Program-made: the position numbers and the translations under genes
DNA from: Bathynomus jamesi
Lineage: Eukaryota; Arthropoda; Malacostraca; Isopoda; Cirolanidae
Length of the DNA: 64,000 bases
Reading direction: 5' to 3'
Assembly: GCA_023014485.1 (NCBI GenBank)
Contig: JAJOZX010007488.1
Coordinates: 52,501-116,500, forward strand
Notes under the pieces: model-generated
What the model was told of the DNA's origin: nothing
The model's database searches: none
Seen by the model: the letters and a program-made list of their open reading frames with translations, nothing else
In this document: positions 63,700-64,000 of the stretch, piece after piece
Numbering within the stretch: the stretch's first letter is position 1
Layout: the number at the start of each line of letters is the position of its first letter

Positions 63700-63920
63700 A
63701 CAATTAAACACGTGAAATGAATGAATGATGCAAGCCCACAAGGAAAAAGAAAAATGATTCCAAGCCCTTTCGTATATTTCGAAATACACCTCGTCAGGGA
63801 ATGAAGGGAGAATGCGAGATGACAAAAATATATACCACCGGACAGAAAAACTAAAAGATTAGCACATTATTAACAAGAGGTGATTAGAGGCAAAAGGTAT
63901 TTTAACAGGATATTGTCAAT
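63700..63920 (-). mobile_element. Penelope-type end with hammerhead-like motif
   Basis: On the minus strand, from 63797 leftward: CTGACGAG, GTGTAT-TTCGAA-ATATAC hairpin, GAAA, GGGCTT, GGAAT. ATTCC upstream of the core and GGAAT downstream can pair as stem I. The same family occurs at 4567-4730. An extra G before the hairpin departs from the canonical hammerhead. Confidence 0.5.
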
Positions 63921-64000
63921 TTTATACATTCCCGCGGTTAGTTAAATTATTTTAAAAATGGATAAATGCACATTCTAGAATATTCCTTTGTATTATATCG

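Overview
The window looks like an intergenic, transposon-saturated stretch of an animal nuclear genome. No intact host protein gene was recognised. The host is most likely an arthropod. Evidence: interspersed TTAGG/CCTAA runs (five perfect units at 15241-15265), a dense set of mariner/Tc1, hAT, Merlin, Penelope-like and CR1-like elements, very long (TA)n and (CA)n microsatellites, and short AT-rich spacers. A crustacean or chelicerate would fit, but the taxon is inference.

Layout. 0-8.3 kb: mariner copies A (1125-2503) and B (6446-7668), a decayed TIR element (3686-4281), a 5S-rRNA-headed SINE, a Penelope-type terminal palindrome, and Tc1/mariner relics. 8.3-10.5 kb: a DNA transposon with TIRs of over 400 bp around a transposase-like protein that I cannot place in a named superfamily. 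13.8-18.8 kb: a CR1-like LINE (family 1) carrying four nested insertions, including a Merlin element and a hAT-like MITE with readable target-site duplications. 20-25.4 kb: hairpins, a short relative of the 8.3 kb element, LINE family 2 copy 1 and a non-autonomous hAT. 25.4-26.3 kb: a tandem array of 262-bp units, each holding a tRNA-like Pol III gene. 26.9-32.4 kb: mariner C, tRNA-derived SINEs, an apparently intact DD41D mariner (347-residue transposase) and a frameshifted Tc1. 34-41.9 kb: a LINE tail, mariner D, deletion derivatives that keep only a DNA-binding domain, perfect palindromes, and a second tRNA-like array that contains an inversion. 41.9-44 kb: a Penelope-like reverse transcriptase relic. 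44.7-51.9 kb: two nearly full-length but broken CR1-like LINEs flanking a fold-back mariner. 54-58 kb: two more fold-back mariners, a mariner fragment and a LINE fragment. 58.3-59.8 kb: a fourth LINE on the minus strand, split by a hAT MITE with a perfect 8-bp duplication. 60-64 kb: a pogo-like MITE, another mariner derivative and a Penelope-type end.

The parts interact as parasites and hosts of one another. TA-targeting mariners sit against (TA)n tracts. LINEs are interrupted by DNA transposons. Several mariners have been turned into fold-back derivatives by inverted duplication of one half. SINE heads have been exchanged between 5S and tRNA promoters. The most interesting items are the unassigned long-TIR transposon (8348-10520) with its short relative (21834-22422), the hammerhead-ribozyme-like motifs at Penelope-type termini, the tRNA-like tandem arrays, and the 5S/tRNA hybrid SINE family.
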